A DNA stretch of 64,000 nucleotides, taken from Bifidobacterium subtile (lineage in GTDB: Bacteria; Actinomycetota; Actinomycetes; Actinomycetales; Bifidobacteriaceae). Shown piece by piece: positions 61,909 through 64,000 of the stretch. A program made the position numbers and the translations under genes. The DNA is taken from positions 124,001 through 188,000 of the forward strand of contig NZ_JGZR01000003.1 in the NCBI RefSeq assembly GCF_000741775.1. Direction: 5' to 3'. Below the pieces are notes generated by a model. The model was given only the letters and a program-made list of their open reading frames with translations. It ran no database searches and was not told the origin of the DNA. Numbering within the stretch: position 1 is the first letter of the stretch; the number at the start of each line of letters is the position of its first letter.

Positions 61909-63723
61909 TCAGCCTTTCCTCGCAAACAGTCCTTGCGGCCTGAAGAGAATGATGAGCACCAGCAGCACTCCGTAAAGCAGCACTCGGGTGTCGGAGGCGA
62001 AGCGCAGCAGCTCGGGCGCCCCTATCAGCACCAGCGAGCCAAGCACCGCACCGAGCGGCGAGTTCATGCCGCCCAGCACGATGATGGTCAAAATAAGCAC
62101 GGACATATTCGCGTTGAAAATCGTCGGATCGATATACGTGTATTGATGAGCCAGCAGCGAACCCGCGATGCCTGCAAAGAACGAGGCCAAGGCATAGGCG
62201 AGCGCCTTGTATGCGCCGGTATGCACGCCGAGCACCTCGGAGGCGTCCTGATCGGAGCCTACGCCTTCGAACACCTTGCCCAGATGGGAGGATCGTATGC
62301 GCGTCACCACGATCAGCGTCAGCACCAGCAGCACCGCATCCAGCAGATACATCATCTGCGGCGTGTAGAGCGATATGCCGAAAATATTCGGGAAGGGGAT
62401 GCCCTGTATGCCCAGCGAACCCTTGGTCAGCGGCTCCCATAGGCGGATGATGGCGACCATGACCGCACCGACGCCGATCGTCGCGATCGCCACGTAATGC
62501 CCGGAAAGCTTCCAGACCGGGAAGGTCAGTATGCTGGCGGCGATGGCCGCGATGATGCCGGCAAGCAGCAGAGCCGCGAGGAATGGCCAGTGCAGGCGAG
62601 TCGTCAGCAGCGCCGAAGCATAGGAGCCGACAGCCAGAGGCCCCGCCATGCCGAGAATCGTCTGGCCGGCGGAGCCGGATATCAACGTAAGTCCGACTGC
62701 GGCTATGGCATAGATCGCCACCTGAGTGCCGATTCCGGACAGATAGTCGGACAGGAAGAACGGGGAGGCGAGCAGCAGTGCCGCAAGTCCGACATTGGCC
62801 CACCATGGCAAAGTGATCGGTCGGCCGCCGCCCAGGAACGTTCCGGCGAGCGGCTCGTTCTTGACATCGTTCTTCGCGCCGAACAATCCCTGAGGCTTGA
62901 CGATGAGAATGATCAGCAGCGCCCCGAAGGTGATGAGGTCATGCGCGCCATCGCCCAGCCATGAGATGCCGACCGCTTCGACCAAGCCTAGGACCAAGCC
63001 GCCCGCGACCGCTCCGGGAATCGACCCCAGTCCGCCTATGGTGGCGGCGACGAAGGCGGTCATGCCGATGCTGCCGCCGTTCATCGGATTGATATTGCCG
63101 TTGAACAACCCGATGAACACGCCGGATATGCCGGCGAGGATGGAGCCGATGACGAATGCGAGGTTACGAATGGATTTGACGGGGATGCCCATCTGCCGCG
63201 CCGCCTCCGGATCCTGCGAGGTCGCTCGGATGGCCTGCCCGGATTTGCCGAATTTGAGGAACGCCCATAGCCCCAGCATGGAGACGATGGCAAGCACCAC
63301 CATGACGATATCCGAAGTGCCGAAGCGCACGCCGAACAGCTGCAGATTGTAGGTCGGCAGCAGCTTGGGGAAAGGACGCGTCTGCGGCCCGAAGATGATC
63401 TGCAGGCCGTTGTCGAGAATCTGCCCGATGCCGATCGTGGCAAGCAGCGCGGCAATGGGCTTGCGTCCTTCCAGCGGCGATATCACCGCGAAGTTCATGA
63501 TAAAGCCAAGCACGGCGGTGACGAGGACCACGGCGAGCAGGGTGGGCACGATGCCCCAGCCAAGCGCCGACCCCAGCCACCATGAGACCATGATGCCGAC
63601 CGCCACAATCGAGCCTTGCGCGAAGTTGGCGACATTGGTGACGCCGAAGATCAGCGACATGCCCACGGCCACCAAGGCGTAGGCGCTGCCGTGGATCAGC
63701 CCAGAAAACAGAATATCAATCAT
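61909..63723 (-). CDS. fused LivH-LivM-type branched-chain amino-acid ABC permease
   Basis: A 604-residue permease joining two Liv permease units. The N-terminal half is LivH-like (GLIHGSAYALVAVGMSLIFGVTNVANFAQGSI; ATSQDPEAARQMGI; GGLGSIPGAVAGGLVLGLVEA) and the half from about residue 300 is LivM-like (GQTILGMAGPLAVGSYASALL; FEGVGSDQDASEVLGV; GGMNSPLGAVLGSLVLIGAPELLR). Around 16-18 helices. It partners with the fused ATPase and the binding protein beyond the window. ATG 63723 is chosen; GTG 63744 lacks an SD. Confidence 0.9.
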   Translation of the reverse strand: MIDILFSGLIHGSAYALVAVGMSLIFGVTNVANFAQGSIVAVGIMVSWWLGSALGWGIVPTLLAVVLVTAVLGFIMNFAVISPLEGRKPIAALLATIGIGQILDNGLQIIFGPQTRPFPKLLPTYNLQLFGVRFGTSDIVMVVLAIVSMLGLWAFLKFGKSGQAIRATSQDPEAARQMGIPVKSIRNLAFVIGSILAGISGVFIGLFNGNINPMNGGSIGMTAFVAATIGGLGSIPGAVAGGLVLGLVEAVGISWLGDGAHDLITFGALLIILIVKPQGLFGAKNDVKNEPLAGTFLGGGRPITLPWWANVGLAALLLASPFFLSDYLSGIGTQVAIYAIAAVGLTLISGSAGQTILGMAGPLAVGSYASALLTTRLHWPFLAALLLAGIIAAIAASILTFPVWKLSGHYVAIATIGVGAVMVAIIRLWEPLTKGSLGIQGIPFPNIFGISLYTPQMMYLLDAVLLVLTLIVVTRIRSSHLGKVFEGVGSDQDASEVLGVHTGAYKALAYALASFFAGIAGSLLAHQYTYIDPTIFNANMSVLILTIIVLGGMNSPLGAVLGSLVLIGAPELLRFASDTRVLLYGVLLVLIILFRPQGLFARKG

Positions 63724-63836
63724 TGTGCAACAATCTTTCCTCACATCGTCAAAGCCTGGCTTGGCGAACGCAGCAGACGACTACTCGCCATGTTCCTGTG
63801 TGTGATCCCGTATACGTTCGTATGCGTCATGACGTC

Positions 63837-63893
63837 GGCTCGGACGACATCCGCCTTTGGCATGCATATGATGCAACGGATGTCATCCGAGCC
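63837..63893 (-). terminator. hairpin between binding-protein and permease genes
   Basis: GGCTCGGACGACATCCG (63837-63853) pairs with CGGATGTCATCCGAGCC (63877-63893), one mismatch. It lies 43 bp after the binding-protein stop on the minus strand. Partial termination here would keep the binding protein in excess. Confidence 0.7.
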
Positions 63894-63935
63894 TGTCGAT
63901 TTCGGATCGGCGATCAGCCTGACCGACGCCTTCCG

Positions 63936-64000
63936 CTACTCCTCGTACTGTTCGAAGGCCCCGTTCTTGGCGATGAGTAGAATCGGATCGATGTTATCGG
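63936..64000 (-). CDS. Liv-type ABC substrate-binding protein, C-terminal end (partial)
   Basis: Reading from the window edge, the minus strand encodes DNIDPILLIAKNGAFEQYEE followed by TAG. Position directly upstream of the fused Liv permease and the length of the gap point to the periplasmic-type binding protein. Only 21 codons are visible, so the assignment rests on context. Confidence 0.6.
   Translation of the reverse strand, partial: DNIDPILLIAKNGAFEQYEE

Noticed and set aside
1..64000. CRISPR array
   Set aside because: The only evenly spaced repeats (15405-15473) have a 23-bp period with no room for spacers; no cas genes are present.

Overview
This is a high-GC, densely coded actinobacterial chromosome segment, most likely from Bifidobacterium or a close relative in the Bifidobacteriaceae. 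The actinobacterial markers are the DUF3107, DUF3052 and DUF2342 proteins, a YlbL-like protease and a compact UvrD-type helicase beside an APH-like protein. I found two tRNA genes, no rRNA and no phage. About 50 protein genes are supported, in short operons, and many carry 20-bp near-perfect terminator stems.

Layout. 0-12 kb: the end of yraN, comM and a frameshifted dprA; a short MGMT gene; a two-subunit fumarate reductase/succinate dehydrogenase; an O-methyltransferase; a LOG-family protein; NhaA; and a BrnT/BrnA-like toxin-antitoxin pair. 12-25 kb: tRNA-Arg(ACG), RarD, an ABC-transporter remnant, an SDR with a MerR regulator, an MFS pump, a PfpI/DJ-1 protein, a DtxR-family regulator, an acyltransferase, trpD, tRNA-Val(TAC), and a LysR regulator divergent from an F420-reductase-like protein. 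25-28 kb: two yefM/yoeB loci around a nucleoside deoxyribosyltransferase. 28-45 kb: an OFA-type MFS protein, glyA, the conserved actinobacterial block, a PHP phosphoesterase, VKOR, dapF, murI and a patatin.

45-59 kb looks like a sulfur/methyl-group neighbourhood. A sequence-divergent metK is translationally coupled to the first of two paralogous class I methyltransferases. Divergent from it is an O-acetylhomoserine-sulfhydrylase-type enzyme, followed by a NitT/TauT-type ABC importer bounded by two nearly identical terminator copies. A second sulfhydrylase-type enzyme lies at 57.7-59.1 kb. Between them are an SPFH protein, a relB gene with a frameshifted yafQ, and a fluoride-resistance operon (Usp plus two FluC channels) behind a recognisable fluoride riboswitch. 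The window ends in a Liv-type importer whose permeases and ATPases are each fused pairs, plus the tail of a substrate-binding protein.

The most striking unexplained feature is a set of intergenic nested or double palindromes. A ~205-bp element occurs twice (7.75 and 57.4 kb) in opposite orientation. A ~112-bp double hairpin occurs three times (22.4, 29.5 and 45.1 kb), with its two stems swapped in one copy. A CGTACGTTTT element occurs twice (24.5 and 44.0 kb), and several single-copy elements share the same architecture. The first two families share a GTAGCG(C/T)TA block at the loop-proximal end of otherwise different stems.
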